Positions 44,061 to 54,626 of a stretch of 64,000 nt of DNA are shown one piece after another. The DNA is from Euphorbia lathyris (Eukaryota; Streptophyta; Magnoliopsida; Malpighiales; Euphorbiaceae). The position numbers and the translations under genes were made by a program. The DNA is taken from assembly GCF_963576675.1 (NCBI RefSeq), contig NC_088913.1, positions 76,941,001 through 77,005,000 of the forward strand. Reading direction: 5' to 3'. The notes below the pieces were generated by a model. It was not told the DNA's origin. It searched no databases and saw only the letters and a list, made by a program, of their open reading frames with translations. Position 1 is the first letter of the stretch. Each line of letters starts with the position of its first letter.

Positions 44061-47000
44061 ATGAGAGGGAGTTTGTTGGTTAACCGCCGCGGCTTGCAGA
44101 GATTCCGACAAATCGCTATCGCGGCTGCTGGATCGGTGAAGATCAAGCTCTTACTTTGCTGTTGCATAGCTTTTACTCTATTTGTGCTCGCTGGCGGTGC
44201 CGCGGATTTTATTAGATGGACTCAGCAAGGTTCTTCTGCTGATCGGTCCTCTTTTTCAGGGTGAGTATTTGATCAATTAGTTATGGATTGGTGATGAGTG
44301 TTTTGATATTTCTGGTTTTGGTTATATTTTAACTTTGGATGGATTCAGATTTGTTAAACTAATCCACTTGCTTGATTTTATGGAATGAAATTAGAAATTT
44401 TGTTCTCGATTAACTACTGGCAGAATTAGTAAGTGGCGCTATCTACTTTTTCCATTTATTGGGGGGCTGGTTTTCTTGATATGGATTTGGCGGAATAAAT
44501 TCCAGTTCAGGAATTGAAGTTGGCAGTCACTGATTTAAGAACAAAGTATTTGCTCGAAATATCAAAGTTTAAACCTCACTTTGTAGGGAAAGTATCACCT
44601 TTAGTAGGGTTTTAACTTAATACACTAAGTGGCTGTTCAGCAGCATTTTAGATTTCATTTTGTTCCAAATAGAAATCATTGTTGGTGTTGATACTTTTGG
44701 AATTAGGTAGACTTTCTGTAAAGATACTGAATTCATAGTTAACTTTGAACTCTCAGTGTCAGACCCCAGAATTAGCAGATTTCTTGATAATTGCTCTACC
44801 TTTTGTGAAAATACACTTATATAAATATAGAAGAAGCTTATCTGAGTTTAAAATATATCTTTGGTATGAGTTTGTGCACATTGAGGAATACTAGTGCTAC
44901 CTGCGTCCAACTGGATGCCTTGCATTTTGTAGGAGGATTTTGATTTTTTTATGGTATTTTTGTTGACTTTGGAATTTTCATACAGGAAAGGGTATGCTAT
45001 TTTGATGAACACATGGAAGAGATATGATCTGTTGAAGCAGTCAATTTCTCATTATTCATCATGTGGCGGGCTCGACTCCATACACATAGTCTGGAGTGAA
45101 CCTGATCCTCCATCAGAAACTCTTGTTAAGTATCTTGAACATGTTGTGCAATCAAACTCTAAAGGTGCGAGGCAAGTTGAATTGAAGTTTGATATCAACA
45201 AGGAAGATAGCTTGAACAACAGATTCAAAGAAATCAAGGATCTGAAAGCTGATGCGGTTTTCTCAATCGATGATGATATTATATTTCCTTGCTATTCAGT
45301 TGAATTTGCTTTCAATGTTTGGCAGAGTGCTAAAGATACAATGGTGGGTTTTGTACCCCGTTCCCATTGGCTTGATAAGGTATGGCTATATTTTAGTATT
45401 GTAATTCTTTTGTCGGTCATAATTTCGTTTGCTCCTATCTTGGTGCCACAATCCATGTTTTTGTCAGATTTTGTGAACATCATCTATTATTTGAATCTTA
45501 CTTTTACATTCTGCAAAATAAACTTCCCAAACTGAAGTGAACTTTTGTGATCTTTCTCCTGAAGACACTTTGCAGAGAATAGCAATAACTAATAAACTTT
45601 CATAAATCAGTTTGGATAAAACCATTGCTTCTGCTGATATGATATGGTAATGTTATACTGTCTTCCTCGTAGCATTGCTGGACAGTTGTAACAGAAAGCA
45701 TGATTTTTAACTAACAAAAGATGGAGGGTGCTCGAGACATGTATGCAATACATAATCACTTGGCACGTAGAATGTGAATAAAACATAGAAATTTTATTTA
45801 GGTGCTTAATTTTGTTTTAGAAATCTTATGGTCATATTTGTTGAGGGTGTCCGATTGTTTCCATGCAGCAAGGAAAAAAAGATTACTACATATATGGCGG
45901 ATGGTGGTCTGTTTGGTGGACAGGGACATACAGTATGGTACTCTCTAAGGCAGCTTTTTTCCACAAAAAGTATCTTAGTTTATACACGTATGAAATGCCA
46001 GCATCAATTAGAGAATACACAAGCAAGAGCAGGTTCTTCATCTGCTTATCACATTTATGCTTGTCGTTTTGTTGCCTGTTCTACAGTATTGTTTATGTGT
46101 TTAACCTCTATTTCAATCTTGTATGTGTTTGCCAGGAATTGTGAAGATATTGCAATGTCCTTTCTTGTAGCTAATGCAACTGGAGCTCCACCCATCTGGG
46201 TAAAAGGTAGATCTTTGTATTTGATAGAAGTCAGCAATTTTAATGTCTTATTCCATAATTTCATCGTCTGATGCTCTGTTTTAACTTTTTATTCCCACAA
46301 ATTTTGATATATTATGCAATAAAAATTTCATGCAATTGCAAATTGAATATCAATGAGGTGGCTGTTTGACTGCTGTATGGTATTGTGAAATCTAGGAAGA
46401 AGTACTATAGGGTAGGGAGATAGAAAGGACTATATCTTAGTGGTTGCTGTGGATATGTTCTGTTATGAGCCTTGTAAATTTATGTTCTTTATTAACTCAA
46501 GGCCACTTTGCATTCATCCAGTTAGCTCTTCCTATCATCATTGCAGCATTTTGAAGTTCAATTAACTTTTTTCCTTTTTCTTTTATGTGATTTAGTTTCA
46601 CCTTGTCCTTGAAGCTTAGATAATGAATATCTCTCTTAGATAGGACACAAAGAGAGAAAACACGAGTGTAATGGGTTGTCAGGCCCCCAGTTTTTAATAC
46701 GAGGATAAAGAGCTTGATATTTTCTAGTATAAGGTTGATTATTGTTGCCTGCCATTTAGCTTGCTAGCAAAGGCCCTCTTAAGGGGATTCATTTTTGGAC
46801 ATTACTTTGACAATTGAATGTTCATTTTCTGTTTAGCTGCTGGAAATTGGAATTGACTTGATTCATTGAATCACATATAAATCGTTAACTTTCTGATCAT
46901 CAAAGTTTTTGTTGAAAGATGACTACAACTTTAATGATTGAGGAGAATCTATCTACACTTTGACACTCATCTAATATCATAGTTATTATCTACTTATGAT

Positions 47001-48423
47001 TCTTTTAAAAACTTTAAAGTTTACCACCATTTGGATGGTCCAGTTCCTGGTGGAATACTTCCTAAGTTTATAGAGGATACTGGTCAATGGATAGGCAGCA
47101 CTGTGGAAATAAACTCTCAATAAAGACTCATAATATTACCAGCTGTCTCCCATCAAATTGGGTTCTGAATAAATTAGTATGCTTAATATCCCAATATTTG
47201 AACTTTTATAACCAGTTGCATGGTCTAATGCCTGGTGAAAGAGCAATTTACAAGTTTATGGCCAGTATTGGTGACAGGACTGGCTTATTCAGTCAAACAT
47301 GACTTCATCGTTTGACACTGGTGTAATCATTGAACTTGTTACTTTTCTTTGGTTGTAGATATTGTCCTGAAGGCCTTCTTACCTTATGCTCTCCCCTGAA
47401 ATAAAGTACTGTAGAAAAAATTATATCAAATGTTTTCTTCTGTCAAAAAAGCATTAGGAGATTTGGTTGATAAGGGACTTGCCTTGTACTTGGCTTCCTT
47501 GCATCCAGTAAAGTAAAGCATCAAGGACTCAACTTAGTGATAAACATTTTAGCAAACTAAGAATAAACATTGACGGTTGACCTTGTATTTTGTTCCATTG
47601 TTTTTACCGAAAAGGCTGACAACTAGAATGAAAATAAAAAGATGTCGAAATAAAAGAAGTGAATCGTGTCATTTAGTATATCTGTGAAAGAATGAAATTT
47701 ATAAAACAGGCAAGCACCCAAACTAGAGACTTGCAATAGAATATGGCTTGAAAGTTGAAACTGTTGTTAGCTATTTTATGTTGTAGTACCATAAAATGTG
47801 CAATAGTTGTTTTCTCCCTGAAATAGATGACCCAAGGTTGATTAATGGGTATCAAATTATTATATGGCTAATTGATGTGCTCGTATTGTATGTTTCTCGG
47901 TGAGTATTGGTCTATGATGAATTTCTTATATGATTGAAGACTATAATTGCTGCTATTATTTGATTTGATCCTCTTGGAAACTACTGAGAATTGTTTCTAG
48001 ACGTGTTTTATATGGGGTTAAATGCATTCACGGTAGTTACCCACATCATTTTGTTTACTGAACTTTACATTTGGTTTCAATAAAGTCGTTTTGATCGGCT
48101 TCCTCCCTTAAGAATCACTTGTACAGAAGCTATAGGTCGCATTTTGTGGTCGGTAGCTGTTATGTGGCTTACTTCCTAATTACAACAACTATTTCCTGAG
48201 TTTTATTTGAATCATTCTGAAACAAAAAGATCTCATACATTGTGATGTTGTTGATAATGTAGGTAAAATATTTGAAATAGGTTCAAGTGGAATTAGTAGT
48301 TTGGGAGGTCACAACGAGAAAAGAACACAATGTATGAACAGATTTGTGGCGGAGTTCGGGCGAATGCCACTGATGTCAACAACAGTTAAAGCAGTAGACA
48401 GCCGGCAAGCCTGGTTTTGGTAA
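44061..48423 (+). CDS. GT64-family glycosyltransferase (EPC1/GMT1-like), five exons, 329 aa
   Basis: Exons join as 44061-44260, 44986-45379, 45869-46032, 46136-46206 and 48263-48423. All introns are GT..AG and the phases fit (990 nt, 329 aa plus TAA). ATG 44061 starts MRGSLLVNRRGLQRF; residues about 28-47 form one hydrophobic span after a basic stretch, as in type II Golgi proteins. The lumenal part is the exostosin-like GT64 domain: YAILMNTWKRYDLL, HIVWSEPDPPS, the metal/nucleotide-sugar motif SIDDDIIF (Asp162-164), MVGFVPRSHWLD, GGWWSVWWTGTYSMVLS and NCEDIAMSFLVANATG. Plant GT64 members with this short architecture include EPC1/GMT1, reported to mannosylate GIPC sphingolipids; a second GT64 paralogue is possible. 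The size agrees with EPC1-type proteins of about 330 aa. Intron 4 is unusually long (2056 bp). This is the only complete host gene here. Confidence 0.92.
46207..48262 (+). other. Long intron 4 of the GT64 gene
   Basis: 2.06 kb, from GTAGAT to ATAATGTAG. I see no ORF or recognised transposon; weak internal similarity exists (about 47020-47075 and 47210-47275 share GTCCAGTTCCTGGTGG-like and GTCTAATGCCTGGTGA-like stretches). Confidence 0.6.
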
Positions 48424-48923
48424 CGATGGATGGATGAAGATATCACACACTGCTGTATTTGAATTGCTGAATTTCCGCTTTTTATGATGATCGTTGAGCA
48501 ATTCCAATTCTTTTCGTGTTGTATAGTAGTTCAGTTACACTCTTATATAGAAGCAGCTAATTTGAAATTATTCCTAGATTTGGTTACTTGTATTGTATTG
48601 TATGAATTCACCATGTAACGATGATAGTTCCACTTGTACTGATACAAGAAGATACACATGTAATGTAACGATGAAACACCATTTATATATTTATGCAGAC
48701 TTTTATTTAATGGTTAATGTGTAAAAATAACAGTACTGGTTTTCTTGAGCTATAGATATGGAGGTGTTTCATTTATTTTTGAAATCGAACATGAAAATAA
48801 CAATTACTTGGATATGAAAATAATGAAACCTTGGAGAAAAAAGTGACAGTTTCCTGGATTTTCATTTCACAACTTATTTGCAGAATAATACAAGTAAACT
48901 TTGGGGATGATCTTGTACGATAA

Positions 48924-49205
48924 TTGAGTCACGAGATTCCTTAAAGTAACCATTTCAACTAAAAGCTTAACTTGAATATATATCTGTGTACGCGAATGTC
49001 TCCTAGATTTGAAGTGTGTACAACACAAATTCATCTTGCTATGTGATAAAAGTTCATTAATAAATGGAGTTGCTCGCCTAGATTTGAAGTGTGTACAACA
49101 CAAATTCATCTTGCTATGTGATAAAAGTTCATTAATAAATGGAGTTGCTGAATGAGTAGCTGAATTTGAACTCTTGCTTACTTTAAGAGGCTTAGTATCA
49201 TGTGG
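48924..49205 (-). mobile_element. Degraded TRIM-like element relative
   Basis: Shares several blocks, in order, with the TRIM at 60607-60915: CTTAAAGTAACCATTTCAAC, ACTAAAAGCTTAA, CGCGAATGTC, GTGTACAACACAAATTCATC and ATTAATAAATGGAGTTG. The PBS-like part (AGTATCATG, about 49197) is decayed. It carries an internal 75-bp tandem duplication. Confidence 0.5.
49002..49149. repeat. Two-copy tandem repeat, 75-bp unit
   Basis: Units 49002-49076 and 49077-49149 begin cctagatttgaagtgtg and end ggagttgct and are almost identical. The close identity implies a recent duplication in an otherwise old TRIM relic. An apparent 80-codon ORF across it on the - strand is only a by-product. Confidence 0.9.
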
Positions 49206-50040
49206 AGGAATTAATTAATATAGTTAATATGGGCCAGATAATCAAGGCCCACTAAACATTTAGCCATACAACACAGGCCAAGGCCCATCGGTCCACCATA
49301 GCACAATCACACTCTATTAAGAGACCCCAACATCCAATAAATATGTCTATACATTCTCTCTACTTTAATACTTGAAAACTTTCTCTCTCTTGATTACTGA
49401 TTAGCATTTTAAGAACAGCTCCCAGCATATGGACATAAAGGGCTTCGGAGATCATCTGTTACCCCACAACTCCATTAATAGCTTTTATTTTTATCAACTG
49501 ACATTGAGAAGTATGAAGCCTTTCTTGTGCTGAATCGTTACTCTGGCTCTAGCTATAGCTGCTTGTTTTTCCCAGGAAAATTTCTAGATAGAAGTAACTG
49601 AAAGTCTCACATAATTATGTAGTTAGATATAGATTTGTTTATGACTCGGGTTGGATCAGCCAGACCCATTGGGATTTCGCATAAAAGTACTTAGCGCAAG
49701 CTCAGCCCACTATTAATCTAGACGGATCTGTGACTTGGACTTAAAAATTAAATTTCAAATCCAATCTGAATAAGCTGTCTAAAAAGAATATATATTTTTT
49801 AAGAATAAAATTGAAATTGAAACTTATATAAATATATAAATTAATTGATTAATATTAATAGAACGTGCTGAAATGAATTGGGCTCTCCTATTTTTATAAA
49901 TCTTAAACCTACCTAATAAATCGATTGAGTTGGACCGGACTTAATGCCTTTTTTCTTATTCAAGTTTGGTTCATTGGATATGCGTCTAGATGGACAGTAC
50001 GTGAGCCCGTGAACATGTCCAGTTCGATAAACTAGCATTT
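49206..50040. other. Intergenic, no gene seen
   Basis: AT-rich DNA. Short GGGCC/GGCCCA motifs at about 49230-49290 resemble site II promoter elements, but no gene follows them. A stretch with TCGATTGAGTTGGACCGG and GACGGATCTGTGACTTGG (49660-49990) looks like an old repeat but cannot be classed. Confidence 0.4.
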
Positions 50041-50057
50041 AGTTGTATCTATTGTTT
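50041..50057. repeat. Target-site duplication, left copy of the poly(A) insert
   Basis: agttgtatctattgttt, repeated at 50757-50773. Confidence 0.9.
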
Positions 50058-50756
50058 GGAGCCTTTTTCTTTTCTAGTGAGAGAAGCTCTAGCTTCTCTC
50101 TAACTTCTACACCTTTCTCTTTTCTTTGTTCTTCTCTTCAAAATATCCTTATTTTTTCTAGCTTTTCACCATTATTACTATCACTTAACGATTCCGATCT
50201 TACCTTTTAATTAGGTTTACTCTTAGTTCCTTCTTCCTCCTCCCGTTTATGTTTAGTTTTCGTTCTTAGTTTAGATCGACATTTTCTTGTTAACTAGAAG
50301 TCTATATTCCTTATTGAACTTCTTTTTCCATCAGATCTATACTTGTTAGCTATATTTCTTTCGTTTATTCTTTCTTCGGTCTTAGCAAGAGCGGAAAAGG
50401 TTCATCTTGTCCGTAAATCTATAGATCTACGTGGTTGCAAAAAAAGAAAGGACTCAGATCCGAACGTCCGGAAGAGATTAAATGATGAAGTATGAGTTAC
50501 AACGTCTTTTCAACGGGAATCGACTTACAAGAAGGATATGATTTCTATTTTTATTATATGTGTACTTTTTTGTTTTATTGCTCTTTGTAGTCTTTTTTAT
50601 TACTATTTGGAGTCTCTTTTCTTCCATTTGTGGATCTTGTACGGGCTATAGCCTGTATGGGTGGGAGGTCTTATTCCTCTTAATTTCTATGCTGTATCTG
50701 TACTTTTTATTCTAGTGGAATGATAATATGACATTTTCATAAAAAAAAAAAAAAAA
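50058..50756 (+). mobile_element. 699-bp poly(A)-tailed retroinsert with 17-bp target duplication
   Basis: Starts ggagcctttttcttttc and ends in a run of about 17 A (the last A may belong to the repeat). It is flanked by identical 17-bp repeats, the mark of LINE-machinery insertion. No ORF of note. The 5' part is pyrimidine-rich and has the palindrome AGAGAAGCTCTAGCTTCTCT; the 3' part (TAGTGGAATGATAATATGAC before the A-run) looks like a LINE 3' UTR. It could be a non-autonomous LINE derivative, a 5'-truncated LINE, or a processed transcript. Confidence 0.85.
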
Positions 50757-50773
50757 AGTTGTATCTATTGTTT
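50757..50773. repeat. Target-site duplication, right copy of the poly(A) insert
   Basis: agttgtatctattgttt, identical to 50041-50057. Confidence 0.9.
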
Positions 50774-51560
50774 CATTCCGATCAAAGCAACATTTTCCAG
50801 AACTTCAAACAAAATGTATTCAAGTTGAGGCATTTAATTAGTTCAGGTAGCTTTCTTGTTTTCTAATTTTTTTACATTATGGGATTATTTTATTCTACTT
50901 GATTTCATACGATTCAGTGCAGCACACATTGAGTATATAATTAATCCCAGCCCATGCTATTTCAAGTTTTCAACTACCATTAAATATATATATATTCATT
51001 AGGAATGTCTGCGATTGAGGCAAATCAAGTGATCAATAGTAATATATTATACATTTTCACAATTTTTTTATGGAAAAAATTAGCCAACTAAATGTTATGT
51101 TTAAGACCAGTTTAATGAGTTAAATGATAATATTTGAACATAATCACAAAAATAAAATGCATGATTTCACTCTTGATAATTCAAGATAGGAAGATTTACA
51201 ATATGATTTTTAACTTAGTATTCACATCCTTTAAATTTACAAAATTTTTTTAAAAAAAATTAAGTAAAAAAATAAATCTTGTGGTTTGTTAGATTTGTAA
51301 AGACAGTTGTTGTAGTTTAAAAGTTTACAAACATATTTTTTAATTGTAAAATTCACAAAGTATAGACCTTGGATTTTGGATAATTTGCAAAGTTAGTTTT
51401 TTTAATTGCTCTAAATCACTCCATTTTGAGGTAAATAGTCATGACAATAATTTTTAAAATAATGATTGAGTTTTTAAACGGTAAAAAAGTCTTTGCACAT
51501 TTGTCTTTACAAATGGTCCAAACCACAAAGTTTATTTTGCACTTTTCCCAATTTTTAAAA
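50774..51560. other. AT-rich intergenic DNA, no gene seen
   Basis: Very AT-rich; no ORF, repeat border or RNA gene that I can support. Confidence 0.4.
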
Positions 51561-51589
51561 GGAAACCATATATTAAACAGAATCATAAT

Positions 51590-51900
51590 ATAAAACTTGA
51601 ACAATAAAATCCAGAGATCTAGAAGACAACTCTCCATAAGTCTTGACCTAGAATAAGAAGCTCTAGCAAGACCATGAGCGATTCTATTCGCAGAACGATT
51701 AATATAATTGACATAAATATCATTAAAAGAACCTAACAACCTCCTACAATCATCTAACACCGACTGTAAGGAGATAAAAAAGAACGTTGAGCAAGATCAT
51801 CACCACAACTTCAACATCTGTCTTAGCAATACATCCATCAACTCATTTGTTCTTTAACCAACTAAGTGCTTCCCGAATCTTTAGAGTTTCTTTAACACGA
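51590..51900 (-). pseudogene. Relic of a LINE RNase H domain
   Basis: On the - strand, LDDCRRLLGS and VNYINRSANRIAHGLARAS match the C-terminal part of plant LINE RNase H (RVT_3), and upstream KIREALSWLKNK, CIAKTDVEVVV matches its preceding helix and Asp strand, in another frame with stops. It is not from the LINE at 16-43 kb: the sequence differs and no neighbouring domains are preserved. Confidence 0.65.
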
Positions 51901-52953
51901 GTCAATAATTTCCTTTCACAGACTTATTAACCTCGACAAGATCCAATAGAACACAAATTGATAGTGGGTTGCCCAATGGTAGTTCCAAACAATGACTCAT
52001 GGTGATAGGCGGGCTTGTCCAGCAGAGCTCACCTTTGAACCGTTTTTTGAGTCCACTTCCATTTTTTTTTAATTTTCGAAACAGTTTATTGCTTTAATGA
52101 TTTATCTATTCTTCTACGTTTTGGATCCAATATGACCACATCATCAACTGTCTTACCATTTTCGATATCTCCCCACTTATTTCGTCAACTACCATTTGAA
52201 TAACCCACCACTATTCTCTTTGATTCAGATAACATCTCCACTAATTACGCGACTACCAAATTAGGAATTATGATTCAACCTTTCTGAACCGTTGGCCATC
52301 GTTTACTGAAATCCACTGCTCCTAGCACCGACGTCACTCATTAGCCACGTTGTACCCTTGGGTGCCTACTTCCGACCAACATATACTGTCATTGCAAACC
52401 CATACGGCTTAGCAACTTCCTGATATAATGAGACATGTAATAGAAGTGGCGGAGCCAGGATTTGAGGTTTGGGGGGCTAATTTTTAGTTGAGTAGTTTGC
52501 GGTAATTTTTTAAAGTCCAGCCCGTCAAGGCTGAGCAATCTTTTTTTAACCTCTAGCATGATAAAATTGCTTCATTTTGGCCAAAGTGAAAAACGTAAAA
52601 CTTATTTAATTTTCTATATGTCCAATGTTGATTTTCTAAACTAAGACACCTACATTTTCGTCGTTTTGGTGTGTTGAATGCTAAAAAATTAAAAGTGTTA
52701 GTCCTAAAAAAAGTAGAGATATTTAATATTTTATAAATCCAACATTAATTGCTTAAAAAGTATATTTGGAAAAAAAGAGTTTAAAAGAGTTGTAGGAAAA
52801 AAATCAATTAGATAAATAATACCAAAAATATGATATTTAAAAGGTTTGAATCCATGACCTTTTACATTAAAACAAACCCTTTAACCAACCCAACCACCTC
52901 AATATATTGTTATAACTTGTTATAATTGTACAAACACGCATTCATATACTATA
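51901..52953. other. Intergenic, repeat-like, no gene seen
   Basis: The stretch at 52445-52500 (AGTGGCGGAGCCAGGATTTG and a G-run) resembles the terminal sequence of common plant DNA transposons, but no partner end was found. The remainder is AT-rich. Confidence 0.35.
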
Positions 52954-53184
52954 ATTAGGGGCAGTGGCGAATACAGAACTGCTCGGCTGGGGGGGCAATT
53001 TAACACCAAACCGAGCCGCCCAAATACGGATGACTTGAGGCAGCCCAAAACTGGACGCCTCAAGTCTGGGGGTGTTGACAATGGAGACAGGGGAGCCGGA
53101 AACCACCCCTACTCATGGTGGTTCCGGCGGCCGGAGGGGTCCGGACACCCCAGGCCCCTCCCTGTCTCCGCCCCTGATTAGGGG
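52954..53184. mobile_element. hAT-type MITE, 215 bp, with 8-bp target duplication
   Basis: The element is 52962-53176. Terminal inverted repeats are CAGTGGCGAATACAG (left) and CAGGGGCGGAGACAG (right, reverse complement), matching at 12 of 15 bases. The flanking direct repeats attagggg (52954-52961 and 53177-53184) are identical and 8 bp long, as hAT transposases make. The inside is GC-rich and folds: ACTTGAGGC/GCCTCAAGT and ACCACC..GGTGGT arms. No coding capacity. Confidence 0.85.
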
Positions 53185-53518
53185 GCTATCAACTACCGAC
53201 CAAATTTTATTCAAGGATGGACCCGGCGGCCGGGGGGCCGGAGCCCCCGATGGGCCTAAGAGTAGTAAGAGTTAGAAGTTAAAATTAACCATTCAACAGT
53301 CTAGTTAATATTTTATTGATCCTAATAATAAATTGACATATTTTAAGTCCAAACTCAAATTTGAAACATTTAATTAAAAAGAGTCGGTTGTGTACTGATT
53401 GATCTAATATAATATTACGAATGTAAAAGTTCGATGATGAAAAAAACATACACAACAAGCATATATATACTAATAATAAAAAAACAGAATATTTAATAAC
53501 CATTAACTTATTTATTAT

Positions 53519-53688
53519 CTATTAATTTATTTAATAACTTCATTAATTAAAATATATTAATATTTTTTTAGTAACTACTAAATCGAATTAACTAATTTAT
53601 TAACTATTAATTTATTTAATAATTCTATTATTTAAAATATATTAATATTTTTTAATAACTACTAAATCGAATTAACTAATTATTGAAC
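53519..53688. repeat. AT-rich tandem repeat, 85-bp unit, two copies
   Basis: Both units start ctattaatttatttaata and contain actactaaatcgaattaac. The copies differ at a handful of positions. No coding meaning is evident. Confidence 0.8.
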
Positions 53689-54112
53689 TTCGAATTAAAC
53701 CTAACAATTTGCATTTTAACCCTTCAGGATTTATTGTTCGGAAAGAAAGATTGAGATATATAAGAGCATCTCTAATGCATCCACTCTTCAAAGTTGCCAA
53801 AACTTAACATATTATCTCATAATATATTATTTTATATTTTTTCTCATCCATATCACATTTGATAAATATTTTTTTTTTAAAAGTCCCAAGTACTAAGCAA
53901 TTCTAAAAGTTGTCAATATGATCCCACAAATTATTATTTTATATATAATTTATTTAATAAATATTGCTATAAAATTACACAAATAGTAGGTAATTAAATC
54001 ATATTTTTATATTAAAAAAAAGTAAGGTTGTTAAAGGGTGCCAAAAATTGGTAACATTACCATAATAATTTAAACAACTTTTGTTACTTCGGCACTCTTT
54101 TAAACACTTTTA

Positions 54113-54117
54113 ATGTT
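54113..54117. repeat. Target-site duplication of the CRM-like element, left
   Basis: atgtt, identical to 59737-59741. Confidence 0.95.
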
Positions 54118-54626
54118 TGATACAGATTGAAAGCGATAGATGAAGGTTTTAATCGTAAACCAACAAAGAGTTTCTTCTCTAGCTAAACTAGAAGGAGTGA
54201 ATCCCAATAACAAGGTATAAACCTCGGTTCTCAAAGAGAATAATGTTTGATTGATAAAAGTTCCATCATTCTTACAAAATGAGGGTTTAAATACTTCCCC
54301 TTAATGATAACAAAAGACAAGGATTACCCCTATTAGGGTTACAATAAGGCTATCCCTAAAAGGGTAAAATAGGTGATACGCCCCGACAAACAGTACATTG
54401 GTACAGGTACGGATTGTCAGGGGTTGTTGGTGAATTACTTCGGGAGGAAGTAAGCCTAGAGATCCGCCCAGGGTAGATGTTGGTACGCCTCCTTGGGTAC
54501 TCCTAGATTCACCCAGCTTGCTTGTCTTGGGGATCCGCCCTCCTAGGTATAACCTCCGCGGGTCTGATGTCTGGGGATTCGCCAGAGCGCCTGTGATCAG
54601 TGATCTCAGTTAGGATGTCCGCATCA
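54118..54626 (-). repeat. CRM-like element 3' LTR
   Basis: 509 bp. Seen on the - strand it starts TGATGCGGACATCC at 54626 and ends CTGTATCA at 54118. Its first 118 bp also encode the C-terminus of the polyprotein. The polypurine tract AAAGAAGGAGAGAA lies directly before it (54640-54627). Confidence 0.93.

Noticed and set aside
45828..46271. Possible separate 147-codon gene
   Set aside because: It reads out of frame through exons 3 and 4 and their introns of the GT64 gene, whose splice sites give a continuous conserved protein.
48867..49109. 80-codon ORF on the - strand with an internal protein repeat
   Set aside because: It is created by the 75-bp tandem duplication in a TRIM relic; no start context, domain or codon pattern supports it.
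53072..53275. 67-codon Gly/Pro-rich ORF
   Set aside because: It spans the GC-rich hAT MITE and its border; no domain, and the MITE explains the composition.
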